NCBI GenBank assembly: GCA_934162205.1
Contig: CAKPIA010000005.1
Coordinates: 1 to 64,000, forward strand
Reading direction: 5' to 3'
Length of the DNA: 64,000 nt
Origin: an uncultured Clostridia bacterium
Lineage (GTDB): Bacteria; Bacillota; Clostridia; TANB77; CAG-508
How positions within the stretch are numbered: position 1 is the stretch's first letter; every line of letters begins with the position of its first letter. Under the pieces are notes generated by a model. The model was not told where the DNA came from. It saw only the letters and a program-made list of their open reading frames with translations, and did no database searches. The translations under genes and the position numbers were made by a program. Shown here piece by piece: positions 43,297 through 52,257 of this stretch.

Positions 43297-45072
43297 TTAA
43301 AATTCATTAATTTCTTTTATTTTATCTTCAACTTTCTTACTAAATTTGCTATTTCTGTGTTCATCAACTAGTCCGTTTATTTCTTGTTGAACATCTGTAA
43401 GTTGAGTATAGCAATATCCAGATATATAAGGTATTTTTTTTATATTTTTAGTTAATAATTCAAACCTTTGTATAAATTCATCTTCATTAGCTACTTGCTT
43501 TCCGTATCCCCATCCTTTTTCAGAATCTAAAGCAATTCCACCATATTCACTCATTATAACTGGTTGTCCATTATATCTATATCCTTCAGCGAATAATCTG
43601 TGTTTCCCATTATGTTTTTCCATATTGTTTAATACTTTTTTCTCATCATCAGTATATGTTAAATAAAACAATTCTGGATCTTGTTTATAATCATGAATAG
43701 TTATTATGTCTGATATTGTATGTTCCCAACCATCATTTGAAATTACAGGTCTTGTATTATCTATTGATTTCGTTAAATAGTATAAACTATTTGCATAATT
43801 TTGTTGTTTTACATTATCACTTATATTTGTTAAGCCCCAAGATTCATTTATAGGAATCCATGTAACAATTGATGGATGATTATAATTTTGTTTTATTACT
43901 TTAATCCATTCATTTGTAAATTGCTGTATTGATTTATCATTATAATTGTAGCAGTTTGCCATTTCACTCCAAACTAACATACCTTTTACATCACACCAAT
44001 ATAAAAATCTTTCATCTTCTATTTTTTGATGTTTTCTAACTCCATTGTATCCATATTTTAATGCAATTTCTATGTCTTTAATTAAGGTGTCTTCACTTGG
44101 TGGTGTTAAATGTGATTCTTTCCAATATCCCTGATCTAATATAAATTTTAAATATAATTCATCATCATTTAAATATATTCTATCTTTTTGAATTGATATT
44201 TTTCTAAATCCAAAATAAGAATATGCAATATCTATAAGTTTATCATTACAATATAATTTATAACAAATATCATATAAATTTGGTTCTTTTGGTGACCATT
44301 TTTTCACTTCTGCATTATTTTCACATATTAATATTTCATTTTCTTGATATAATTCTGTAAGCTGAATTTTATTTGTGATTAGTAGTTCATTTTCAAAAGA
44401 AATTTCTGTTTCTATATAAAAATTTTTTTCTTCTAATTCTTTTTCAGATATATTTGTTTCATATTCTAATTGTATATTTTTATTATCTAAATTTGGAGTT
44501 AATTTTACACTTTTCATATAGTATTTAGGCACATATTCTATCCAAACTGTTTTCCATATTCCTGTTGTTTGTATATACCAACATTTCCAACTTTCTTTTT
44601 TATATCTTTGTTTTCCTCTAGGTTGCTCTTTGGCTAATGAATCCTCTACTCTTACGGTAATATCATTTTCGCCTTCTTTAATATATTTATCTATCTCGAA
44701 TGAAAATCTATGGTATCCTCCCTCATTTGTTCCTATATATTTTCCATTAATCCATATTTTGGTTTTATAGTCACTTCCTTCAAAATGTAATATTGCTTTT
44801 TCATTTTCTTTTGAAATATGTATTTTTTTGTTATACCATACTACATAATGCACACTTTCATCTTTTATTCCACTTAATTCAGTTTCATATGTAAAAGGTA
44901 CATTGATTTTATTTCTTGTTGGAAAACTAATATAATATTCTTTTTCTTCTCCTAAATTTTCATCATCAAATATAAAGTTCCAATCTCCATTTAAATTTTC
45001 CCATTTATTTCTAATAAATTGTGGTCTTGGATAATTTTTTATATAATTTTTCATTTCTTGATTCATCTCCAT
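43297..45072 (-). CDS. Glycoside hydrolase family 2 protein
   Basis: 591 residues. The N-terminal sugar-binding jelly roll (about 12-185: GDWNFIFDD, HFEGSDYKTKIWINGKYIG, GEND+TVRVED) is followed by an Ig-like domain and a TIM barrel. The acid/base Glu is in IPINESWGL (about 412) and the nucleophile Glu in IMSEYGG (about 510). This is the GH2 beta-galactosidase/beta-glucuronidase family; the substrate is not certain. No signal peptide, so intracellular. It is shorter than LacZ and similar to other clostridial GH2 enzymes. It is bounded by 40-bp related repeats at 43051 and 45110. Confidence 0.9.
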   Translation of the reverse strand: MEMNQEMKNYIKNYPRPQFIRNKWENLNGDWNFIFDDENLGEEKEYYISFPTRNKINVPFTYETELSGIKDESVHYVVWYNKKIHISKENEKAILHFEGSDYKTKIWINGKYIGTNEGGYHRFSFEIDKYIKEGENDITVRVEDSLAKEQPRGKQRYKKESWKCWYIQTTGIWKTVWIEYVPKYYMKSVKLTPNLDNKNIQLEYETNISEKELEEKNFYIETEISFENELLITNKIQLTELYQENEILICENNAEVKKWSPKEPNLYDICYKLYCNDKLIDIAYSYFGFRKISIQKDRIYLNDDELYLKFILDQGYWKESHLTPPSEDTLIKDIEIALKYGYNGVRKHQKIEDERFLYWCDVKGMLVWSEMANCYNYNDKSIQQFTNEWIKVIKQNYNHPSIVTWIPINESWGLTNISDNVKQQNYANSLYYLTKSIDNTRPVISNDGWEHTISDIITIHDYKQDPELFYLTYTDDEKKVLNNMEKHNGKHRLFAEGYRYNGQPVIMSEYGGIALDSEKGWGYGKQVANEDEFIQRFELLTKNIKKIPYISGYCYTQLTDVQQEINGLVDEHRNSKFSKKVEDKIKEINEF

Positions 45073-45173
45073 TTTTTCTTTTTTAGTTGAATTTGAAAGT
45101 CTATACTATTTATAAAAAACTAATTTTTGCAGATTGTGTTTTTTCTACATGTTCATATATTAATTTCTGTGTT

Positions 45174-45893
45174 TTAATTGTTCATTATCAATTCATTTAA
45201 TTTATCTGGAAAATTTACAGTCATTCCATCTATATCTAAATTATATACTTTTAACATTATATTTTCATTAGAAACTCCCCATAATCTAACACCAAGATTA
45301 TTTTTTCTTGCTAATTTAATTCCATTTTCTGAAACTAAGTCAGCTGGTGGACATATTTGATTTCCAGAAATTTTCATAAACTCTAATATATTTTTTTGAT
45401 TTATATCTTCTTTAATAAGCCATCCTATTTTTATAGTCTTGTCTAATTTTCTAACATTTAATAATGCATTATATATGAATGAGGTAATAAAAACATTAGC
45501 TTTATTATAATATTTATTTATAATTTCTAAGGTTTCTTTTTCTATTCCTTCTTCTTTTAATTCTATTGCTAAAATTAAATCTTTGCTTGATACTTCTTTC
45601 ATAAAATCTTCAAATAGAACTATCTTTTCATTTTCAAATTCTTTACTAAACCAACTTCCAAAATCAAATTCTAATAGTTCTTTATATGTATAGTCCGATA
45701 TTTTTCCTGTTCCATTTGACTTCTCATCTATTTTATCATCATGAAATATAACTATTTTTTCATCTTTAGTCTTTTGTAAATCTAGTTCTATTCCGTTTGT
45801 TCCTATTTGAAATGCTTTTTTAAAAGCTGCCATTGTATTTTCTGGTGCATATGCTGATGCTCCTCTATGTGCATAATTAACAAAAGTATTCAT
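45174..45893 (-). CDS. Glycerophosphodiester phosphodiesterase
   Basis: 239 residues, single GDPD domain without a signal peptide, so the cytosolic UgpQ type. It hydrolyses glycerophosphodiesters to glycerol-3-phosphate and an alcohol. Motifs are HRGASAYAPENTMAAFKKA (catalytic His), GIELDLQ...VIFHDD (metal ligands and second His) and LAIELKEE. It is in the asnB-bordered island, between the GH2 gene and gene remnants. Confidence 0.92.
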   Translation of the reverse strand: MNTFVNYAHRGASAYAPENTMAAFKKAFQIGTNGIELDLQKTKDEKIVIFHDDKIDEKSNGTGKISDYTYKELLEFDFGSWFSKEFENEKIVLFEDFMKEVSSKDLILAIELKEEGIEKETLEIINKYYNKANVFITSFIYNALLNVRKLDKTIKIGWLIKEDINQKNILEFMKISGNQICPPADLVSENGIKLARKNNLGVRLWGVSNENIMLKVYNLDIDGMTVNFPDKLNELIMNN

Positions 45894-45901
45894 ATTCTTT
45901 C

Positions 45902-46060
45902 CTACCTTTCTTTATAACTTTTATTATTATATATTTTCTTACTAAATTTGTCTTTGTTTATAAATAAGCATGTTCTTATAAAATTTATTATGCTTAATAC
46001 TACACCTGTAAATGCGGATATAATAAAATCATATATTGTAATACATAATCGTATATTTGC
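45902..46060 (-). pseudogene. Remnant of a small membrane protein, YgjV-like
   Basis: An open frame without a start codon ends at a TAG at 45902 and encodes FIISAFTGVVLSIINFIRTC, LFINKDKFSKKIYNNKS and YKER. The hydrophobic '...lsiinfiRt.lf' end resembles the C-terminus of YgjV-type inner membrane proteins. The 5' part is missing. It fills the gap of 242 bp between the GDPD gene and the phosphatase remnant. Confidence 0.4.
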
Positions 46061-46062
46061 TA

Positions 46063-46318
46063 CTCTTATAATTCATATTCATATATTTTACAATTTTCAT
46101 TAATGTTTGATGAATTACCATTTTCAGGTATTCCATTAAGTATGTTTTGCTCGTTCTATTGGAGAGCAGTAAATTACATCTATGTCTAATTTTCTCAAAT
46201 TTTCTCCAACTTTTTTGGCTTGCTGAATTCCAAATTCATTTAACGGCTCATCTTCAGTAGCAATTATTTCATTTCTGCCCATTTCAGTTTCACCATGTCT
46301 AATTACATATAATTTCAT
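46063..46318 (-). pseudogene. Histidine phosphatase gene with internal deletion
   Basis: The N-terminus is clear: MKLYVIRHGETEMGRNEII with the RHG catalytic motif, and DVIYCSPIERAKHT. After residue 60 the frame stops, but a shifted frame continues with NGIPENGNSSNINENCKIYE and YEL, which is the usual C-terminus of these phosphoglycerate-mutase-like proteins. About 100 residues, including the second catalytic His, are missing between. The start overlaps the CutA remnant by a few codons, so the two were once translationally coupled. Confidence 0.75.
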
Positions 46319-46424
46319 TATTTTGTTTCTCTCCTATCCAATCTAAATACCCTTTATATCCATCTACAATATCATAAGCAATCAATTGTGGAGTTTCATA
46401 ACTATGATTATATATTTGGGCATT
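46299..46424 (-). pseudogene. C-terminal remnant of a CutA-like protein
   Basis: The frame ending at 46299 encodes HSYETPQLIAYDIVDGYKGY then LDWIGEKQNNEIICN. This matches the C-terminus of CutA1 proteins (H.YE.PeiIa.pivdG...YLdWi). Upstream the frame runs into unrelated DNA (a copy of the C15-like gene's 3' end), so about two-thirds of the gene is lost. Confidence 0.6.
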
Positions 46425-46431
46425 GCTTATC

Positions 46432-46462
46432 CTCCTCACATACAGTTTCAATATAATATTTT
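46432..46462 (-). pseudogene. Fragment matching the 3' end of the C15-like gene
   Basis: About 30 bp aligned with 40729-40760, with only a few mismatches (shared GTTTCAATATAAT and CTCCTCACATA). It encodes the tail YIET.CEE of that protein and has no other coding meaning. Confidence 0.65.
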
Positions 46463-46565
46463 TAATAAATAATATCATAGGCAATTTAAAAAAGTAAAGT
46501 GCTATTGTCAAAAAAATTTTCTTAGTACTAACATGTCTTATATTATCCTTTTTATTTCTTATTTG

Positions 46566-46614
46566 CGTCAAGTTAATATGTGGCTTGAGAAGTATCAACC
46601 TAAAATTGAGATTT
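46566..46614 (+). pseudogene. Third copy of the asnB 3' end
   Basis: Encodes QVNMWLEKYQPKIEI and a TAA, with a few synonymous or conservative changes from asnB. It is followed by a terminator. Confidence 0.85.
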
Positions 46615-46627
46615 AAAAATATATTAT

Positions 46628-46654
46628 AAAAAGGTCGCAACTGCGACCCTTTTT
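46628..46654. terminator. Terminator after the third asnB tail
   Basis: AAAAAGGTCGCA and TGCGACCCTTTTT pair almost perfectly with T-runs on both strands. A nearly identical hairpin is at 47310. Confidence 0.88.
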
Positions 46655-46672
46655 GTGTGCGAAGAAGATTTT

Positions 46673-47179
46673 TTATTTTTTTGACAATATTAAGACACCC
46701 ATAAACTTCAAATCATATTCTGATAAATCTGGAGGAGAATCACTTTTTTCGTTCTCATTACTTACCATAGCTTTCCATGACTTTTTTTCACTCCAATATC
46801 CATCTTCATCTTGTCTAACAAAGTGAAAATCTATAGGTAAGTCATGAAGTGTAGGAAAATAATAAAAAGCAATTCTCCATTCGCCTTCTTTTAGCTTACC
46901 ATTGTCTTTTCTATAAGCCAAACCTAAAAAATCCAAATCTTTTTTTAACCGAATTATTAACTCATTTGGGTTAAATATTGCTGATTTAACATATGGACTC
47001 GAAATACATCCTGGAATAAAAATTCGCATTTTTGTATCCCTAACTGGCAAATCCAATGCATATGCATAACAATTTGTATGTTTTACACCTTTCCACCGTT
47101 TTTTATTAAATTTAGGTGGATATACATTTGTCTTTATTACATTTTTAATTTTTGTTGTCATTCTTTCATAATAAGGCAT
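46673..47179 (-). CDS. Putative papain-like cysteine hydrolase
   Basis: 168 residues from the ATG at 47179, which has AAAGGAG upstream; an in-frame ATG at 47212 is less likely. The pattern TNCYAYALDLPV (candidate catalytic Cys), a following FIPGCIS, and DFHFVRQDEDGYWSEKKSW (candidate catalytic His) resembles small bacterial and phage proteins of the 'CYAYA...HFyRqd.dG.WshK' type, which have a papain-like fold. No signal peptide. Function in the cell is not known. Cargo of the third asnB-bordered segment. Confidence 0.55.
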   Translation of the reverse strand: MPYYERMTTKIKNVIKTNVYPPKFNKKRWKGVKHTNCYAYALDLPVRDTKMRIFIPGCISSPYVKSAIFNPNELIIRLKKDLDFLGLAYRKDNGKLKEGEWRIAFYYFPTLHDLPIDFHFVRQDEDGYWSEKKSWKAMVSNENEKSDSPPDLSEYDLKFMGVLILSKK

Positions 47180-47309
47180 AATGTTCTCCTTTCGTAACTT
47201 CGCACACATCAAAAAAATTTACATAAATATTATATCATATTTTCCTTATATATGTAAAATATTTATTTTTCGTCAAATTTTTACACCTTTGAACTTCATC
47301 TATTAATAT

Positions 47310-47336
47310 AAAAAGGCCGCATTTGCGACCTTTTTA
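47310..47336 (-). terminator. Terminator of the coiled-coil protein gene
   Basis: AAAAAGG.CGCA pairs with TGCG.CCTTTTT; similar in sequence to the hairpin at 46628, suggesting both came with duplicated DNA. Confidence 0.8.
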
Positions 47337-47390
47337 TATTGTTTCTCATTACAAACCCATAAGTTTGCTATTTACAATAAAATAACTTAT

Positions 47391-48092
47391 TTAAATTAAT
47401 TCAATTGTAAATTCTCCTAGCCTATTATTAACATCAACTACTTTAAAATTTTCAGAATGAAATGAATTTTTTAAGCTCTCTAAAAAAGATTTTATGAAAT
47501 CATTTTCGTACTTTTTGTACCAATCAGATAATACACAATAACCATCATCAGTATAACTTCTAATGCCGTCATCAAAACAATAGTCTTTCGTAATAGCAAT
47601 TCTTTTTAAACCATCTTCTTCTATTTCAAAAAGTCCATTAGGTTTATAATGACAACTCTTCATACTTCTACTAACTCTACAAGGTTTAATTGTAAATTTA
47701 TTTATTATTTTTTCCCCTAACCTTCTTTCATTTTCTTCAACATAATTCATGAATTCCAAAATCAAATAATCAACTTGCTCTTTGATATATAATGATTTAT
47801 CAGTACAAAGTTCATGAATTCTATTTTTGATAGGCTCATTTTCATTTTGTAATTTTTTTATCTTCTCATTAATTCTTTTAATCTTATCTTCAATTTCCTT
47901 ACTCTTTTGATAAAATTCCTCATAAATTTTTTTTGCAAGTTCTGATTTTTTATCTTTGAATTTGCTTAAACTCTCCTGCGTTTCTTGCAAATTCTTGATT
48001 TCCACACTTTTTTTATACTCCTCCTCTTTAATTTTCTTTTCTAGTTGATATTGTTCTTTCCGTAATCTTTCTAGTTTTTCTTTAATTGACAT
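47391..48092 (-). CDS. Coiled-coil protein of unknown function
   Basis: 233 residues. Residues 1 to about 105 are a long charged coiled coil (KEKLERLRKEQYQLEKKIKE, IEDKIKRINEKIKKLQNENE). The C-terminal domain is globular with several Cys/His (CRVSRSMKSCHYKP, AITKDYCFDDGIRSY) and ends in beta-strands. No recognised family. AGGAGG-type site upstream. Possibly phage or mobile-element derived, given its position in the island. Confidence 0.6.
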   Translation of the reverse strand: MSIKEKLERLRKEQYQLEKKIKEEEYKKSVEIKNLQETQESLSKFKDKKSELAKKIYEEFYQKSKEIEDKIKRINEKIKKLQNENEPIKNRIHELCTDKSLYIKEQVDYLILEFMNYVEENERRLGEKIINKFTIKPCRVSRSMKSCHYKPNGLFEIEEDGLKRIAITKDYCFDDGIRSYTDDGYCVLSDWYKKYENDFIKSFLESLKNSFHSENFKVVDVNNRLGEFTIELI

Positions 48093-48173
48093 AATAGGCC
48101 TCCTGTTTATTTACATCTTCTTAAGATACAGTAATATTATACCATTGGTAAAACATAGATGTCAACATAACTT

Positions 48174-48206
48174 TTTTGAGAGATATTAATCTAAAATGGG
48201 GATATA
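48174..48206 (+). pseudogene. Fourth, degenerate copy of the asnB 3' end
   Basis: TTGAGAGATATTAATCTAAA and the following bases to a TAA align with the asnB tail (TTGAGAGGTATCAGCCTAAA...) with about ten mismatches in 33 positions. It is clearly related in position and spacing, being followed by a terminator and another cargo gene. Confidence 0.6.
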
Positions 48207-48248
48207 ATTTCAACTTTATTCCCCCAAAAAAATTTTATATATTTTTTA

Positions 48249-48279
48249 AAGATGGAACCTGCAAAGCAGATTCCATCTT
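48249..48279. terminator. Terminator after the fourth asnB tail
   Basis: AAGATGGAACCTGC and GCAGATTCCATCTT form a 14-bp stem with a 3-base loop. On the minus strand it ends the 257-residue gene. Confidence 0.85.
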
Positions 48280-48306
48280 ATTCTTGAAATAAAAGGTTGT
48301 CATATT

Positions 48307-49080
48307 TTAATCCATTGCAAGCATACCAACTGCAAGAAGGTCATCCATATTTTTAAAACAGCAATGATCCATTGAAGCAATAGTATCGGCACTTTGACAT
48401 CCACTCGCCTTCCAAAAACCACTAATTGTTCTTTTCCATGGGTCTTCTGCAAGTATCTTCTCATGATTGCCTAAATCGCAGAATCCACAGATTTCTCTGC
48501 TTCCTGATGGTTCAAACCTAAAATCATCCTTTCCTTCTTTTTTATGAAAATTACCAAGATTTTGGGAATTATCACATACTTCTTCCCACGCTTTTGCAAT
48601 TTCATATCCAGACTCCACAACAAGTTTCTGAATAAGAAAAAGGTTCCTGCATACATATTCTGTTCGAGTCATCATTCGACTATTTCGAATCGGATCGTAA
48701 TGTCTCAGCCAACTTTCCCATTGTTTTGCACTATATCCAGTGTTTACCTTCAGCCCTTTCTCATATCGCAATTTTCCAATGTAGTAATCAAATGATGGTT
48801 CAACAGTCATACAAGTAAAAGCATGTAATCTGCCTTTAGCCTTTGCATCTTGATATAAATCAAGCATTTCTTTCTGTGCTTTTGTAGTTGGCTGATGTTC
48901 TAACCATTCACCAGCAAAAATATTTGGATCTATTCTACATTCCAACTCACTTGAAATAGAAGATTTTTCACTTTCTTCTACTGCAAATGTTAACAAAATG
49001 TAACCATCCTCAATTTCTGTTAAAATACACCGTCCTCCTTCTACTTCAGGAATTGCAATTTTCATTTCTACTGCTCTCAT
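48307..49080 (-). CDS. Unknown Cys/His-containing protein with foreign composition
   Basis: 257 residues from the ATG at 49080, which has AAAGGAGG upstream; the longer frame to 49224 has no site. The N-terminal 45 residues are beta-rich and acidic. A central W-rich helical region (AKQWESWLRHYDPIRNSRMM) is followed by ICGFCDLGNHEKI and DHCCFKNMDD, which could bind zinc. No family recognised. Codon use is much less AT-rich than neighbours (CTC, TGC, CGG, GCG), so recent acquisition is likely. Last cargo of the asnB-bordered island. Confidence 0.6.
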   Translation of the reverse strand: MRAVEMKIAIPEVEGGRCILTEIEDGYILLTFAVEESEKSSISSELECRIDPNIFAGEWLEHQPTTKAQKEMLDLYQDAKAKGRLHAFTCMTVEPSFDYYIGKLRYEKGLKVNTGYSAKQWESWLRHYDPIRNSRMMTRTEYVCRNLFLIQKLVVESGYEIAKAWEEVCDNSQNLGNFHKKEGKDDFRFEPSGSREICGFCDLGNHEKILAEDPWKRTISGFWKASGCQSADTIASMDHCCFKNMDDLLAVGMLAMD

Positions 49081-49266
49081 AAATTGTCCTCCTTTAAAAA
49101 AAATTTTTTTTGAAATGAAATTATATTTTAATAAATCAAAATATTTCTTATTATAACACAACTTAACATAAATTGCAAATCTACAGTTTTTCTTAATATT
49201 TTTTCGAATTTTTCTTGCAAACATTTGTACTAAATGATATAATTTTTGAAGTTAAAGGAGAATATT

Positions 49267-49620
49267 ATGGAACACTGGTCTGTTGATGATTATAAAAATT
49301 TCACAAATGGAACTAAAAGAAAAAGTAAATATAGAGCAAATAAAGTCTCAATAGATGGGCATACTTTTGACAGTCAAAAAGAAGCTGATTATTATTGTGA
49401 ATTAAAATTAAGACTACAAAGTAAAGAAATTAATGGTTTTTGCTTACAACCAACTTTTATTTTAGCACCAAGTTTAAAATATAAAGCTGATTTTATTGTA
49501 TTTCACAAAGATAACTCCACAGAAGTTATTGATGTAAAAGGTTTTAAGACTAAAGAATATATTGCAAAAAAAAAGGTCTTTGAAGATAAATTTAATTTAA
49601 AAATAACAGAAATAGAATAA
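49267..49620 (+). CDS. DUF1064 family protein (nuclease-like fold)
   Basis: 117 residues from the ATG at 49267 with AAAGGAG upstream. The sequence KYRANKVSIDGHTFDSQKEA, YCELKLRLQSKEI, then LQPTFIL, YKADFIVF and VIDVKGFKT fits DUF1064. The E-x(n)-D...E-x-D.K pattern is that of restriction-endonuclease-like nucleases. DUF1064 is mostly found in phages. It borders the island and is convergent with mutS. Confidence 0.8.
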   Translation: MEHWSVDDYKNFTNGTKRKSKYRANKVSIDGHTFDSQKEADYYCELKLRLQSKEINGFCLQPTFILAPSLKYKADFIVFHKDNSTEVIDVKGFKTKEYIAKKKVFEDKFNLKITEIE

Positions 49621-49646
49621 AGGATTGCAAAAAGCAATCCTTTATT
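49619..49646. terminator. Terminator between the DUF1064 gene and mutS
   Basis: AAAGGATTGC and GCAATCCTTT with a loop of five A and flanking T-runs on each strand. Confidence 0.88.
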
Positions 49647-52252
49647 TAACTCATTTTTTCTTTAATTTTTACTAATGTATTTAATGCGTCAATTGGTGTT
49701 AATTCGTTTAAGTTAATTTTATCTATTTCATGAGCAATTTCCGCTATTTTATAATTGAACATATCAAATTGACCTTCTACTTGTTTTTTGTTTTCAATTT
49801 TCTTGTTTGTTAATATGTTCTTTCTCTCTAATGATTTTAAAATTTCATTTGCTTTTTGTGTTACAGCTTTTGGAACACCTGCTAAACGAGCAACATGTAT
49901 TCCATAACTTTCATCTGTTCCACCTCTTACTATTTTTCTTAAAAAGATTATATCTTCACCTTTTTCTTTTACAGCAATTGAATAATTTTTAATACCATCT
50001 AATTTTTCTTCTAATTCTGTAAGTTCATGATAATGTGTAGCAAATAAAGTTTTAGCACCACATTTTTCTTTATCTGCAATAAATTCTGCAACAGCCCATG
50101 CTATTGAAAGTCCATCATATGTAGAAGTTCCTCTTCCTATTTCGTCTAATATTATTAAACTGTTTGCAGTTGCTTCTTTTAATATTGTTGCAACTTCCAT
50201 CATTTCTACCATAAATGTACTTTGACCTAAACTTAAGTCATCTGATGCTCCAACTCTTGTAAATATTTTATCTACTACTCCTATATCCGCTTCTGTTGCT
50301 GGCACAAAACTTCCTACTTGAGCCATTAATGTAATTAAAGCAACTTGTCTCATATATGTAGATTTACCAGCCATATTAGGACCTGTAATAATAGATAATC
50401 TATTTTCGTCTTTATCTAAATATGTATCATTTTCTACAAATGAACCTGCTCCTAGCATTTTTTCTATTACAGGATGTCTTCCTTCTTTTATGTTTATAAT
50501 TCCATTAGAATTTACATTTGGCATACAATAATTCATATCTTCAGCTACTTGTGCAAATGATGCAAGAACATCTAATGTTGATACAATATTTGCAGATTTT
50601 TGTAATCTTGTTATATTTTTAGAAATTTCATTTCTTATTTCTGTAAATGCATTATACTCTAGATTTACAACTTTCTCTTCTGCTCCTAGTATTTGATTTT
50701 CTAAATTTTTAAGTTCTTCTGTTATATATCTTTCTGCATTTGTTAAAGTTTGCTTTCTTATAAATCTTTCTGGAACTTGATCTAAATAAGATTTTGTAAC
50801 TTCTATATAATATCCAAATACTTTGTTAAATCCAACTTTTAATGCTTTTATTCCTGTCTTTTCTCTTTCTTCTGCCTCTAACTTAAGTATCCAATTTTTT
50901 CCCTCTGTTGTAGCAGTTTTTAATTTATCTATTTCTTCATCATATCCCAATTTTATTATTCCACCATCTTTTATAGTCATAGGTGGATCTTCTACAATAG
51001 ATTTTTCTATTAATTCATATATATCTATAAGTTCATCTAAATTTTTATATAATTCTTGTAATAATGGAGATTTTGTATTTTCTAAAACTTTTTTAATGTA
51101 TGGTAATTTAGATACAGAATTTTTTAATGTAATCATATCTCTTGCATTTGCATTACCATATGCCATCTTACCTGCTAGTCTTTCAATATCATAAACTTTT
51201 TTTAAATTATCTATAATATCTCCTCTTAAAATTATATCTTCCTTCAATTCTTTTACAGCATTTAATCTTTTATTTATTTCATTTACATCTATCAAAGGAT
51301 CATTTAACCATCTTCTTAATTGTCTTCCACCCATAGATGTAGATGTTTTATCTAATACCCAAAGCAATGTCCCTTTTTTAGATTTATCTCTCATTTTTTC
51401 TGTAATCTCTAAATTTCTTCTTGCACTTATATCTAATGACATATATTTTGAAATATTATATATTGAAATTTTATTTATATGATTTAAAGAAGTCATTTGA
51501 GTTTGATTTAAATATTCTATTAATGCATTTATAGAACATACTGCAAAATTTTTATCTTTTAAGTCTTCTATTTTTCTTCCACTGTTATCTACAAAATCAT
51601 ATTTTAATTCTAAATCTTTGTAATCATTATTAAAATATTTTTCATTAAATTTAGTTATATATATACTAAATCTTTCTTTTATTTTTTGCATTTCTTCTGT
51701 GCAATCAAACATCATTGTATTTGTTATAATTTCAGATGGAGAAAATCTTGCAATTTCATCTAACAAAGTTGGAAAATTGTTGTTATCTTTTATTTCTGCA
51801 CTATAAAATTCTCCTGTTGAAATATCACATACACTAATTCCAAAATATATTCCACTTTTATATACTGCCATTATAAAGTTATTTTTTCTTTCTTCTAGCA
51901 TATTGCTCTCTATTACAGTACCAGGTGTTACTACTCTTATAACTCCTCTTTCTACAATACCTTTTGCTTCTTTTGGATCTTGTAATTGCTCACATATAGC
52001 AACTTTATACCCCTTTGCTATTAATCTTGCTATATAAGTTTCTGCAGCATGATGTGGAATTCCGCACATTGGTGCTCTTTCTTCTTGTCCACAGTCTTTT
52101 CCTGTTAATGTAAGTTCTAATTCTCTTGATGCTGTTATTGCATCATCAAAAAACATTTCATAGAAATCACCTAATCTATAAAATAATATACAATCTTTAT
52201 ATTGTTCTTTTGTTTCAAGATATTTTTGCATCATTGGTGAAAACTCTGCCAT
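49646..52252 (-). CDS. mutS: DNA mismatch repair protein MutS
   Basis: 868 residues, typical MutS1 length. The N-terminal mismatch-binding domain has the Phe-x-Glu motif in YRLGDFYEMFFDDA (about 25-38). The C-terminal ATPase has Walker A GPNMAGKSTYMRQ (about 608-620), Walker B IILDEIGRGTSTYDG and ATHYHELTEL. It recognises mismatches and starts repair. Last gene of miaB-HTH-mutS; mutL is not in the window. Confidence 0.97.
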   Translation of the reverse strand: MAEFSPMMQKYLETKEQYKDCILFYRLGDFYEMFFDDAITASRELELTLTGKDCGQEERAPMCGIPHHAAETYIARLIAKGYKVAICEQLQDPKEAKGIVERGVIRVVTPGTVIESNMLEERKNNFIMAVYKSGIYFGISVCDISTGEFYSAEIKDNNNFPTLLDEIARFSPSEIITNTMMFDCTEEMQKIKERFSIYITKFNEKYFNNDYKDLELKYDFVDNSGRKIEDLKDKNFAVCSINALIEYLNQTQMTSLNHINKISIYNISKYMSLDISARRNLEITEKMRDKSKKGTLLWVLDKTSTSMGGRQLRRWLNDPLIDVNEINKRLNAVKELKEDIILRGDIIDNLKKVYDIERLAGKMAYGNANARDMITLKNSVSKLPYIKKVLENTKSPLLQELYKNLDELIDIYELIEKSIVEDPPMTIKDGGIIKLGYDEEIDKLKTATTEGKNWILKLEAEEREKTGIKALKVGFNKVFGYYIEVTKSYLDQVPERFIRKQTLTNAERYITEELKNLENQILGAEEKVVNLEYNAFTEIRNEISKNITRLQKSANIVSTLDVLASFAQVAEDMNYCMPNVNSNGIINIKEGRHPVIEKMLGAGSFVENDTYLDKDENRLSIITGPNMAGKSTYMRQVALITLMAQVGSFVPATEADIGVVDKIFTRVGASDDLSLGQSTFMVEMMEVATILKEATANSLIILDEIGRGTSTYDGLSIAWAVAEFIADKEKCGAKTLFATHYHELTELEEKLDGIKNYSIAVKEKGEDIIFLRKIVRGGTDESYGIHVARLAGVPKAVTQKANEILKSLERKNILTNKKIENKKQVEGQFDMFNYKIAEIAHEIDKINLNELTPIDALNTLVKIKEKMS

Positions 52253-52257
52253 GTAAT

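Noticed and set aside
46299..46640. A 113-residue open frame on the minus strand
   Set aside because: It runs antisense through an asnB tail copy and a fragment of another gene. Only its last 40 residues (CutA remnant) make sense as protein.
40719..49080. A site-specific integrase for the asnB island
   Set aside because: No tyrosine or serine recombinase-like protein is encoded in the region.
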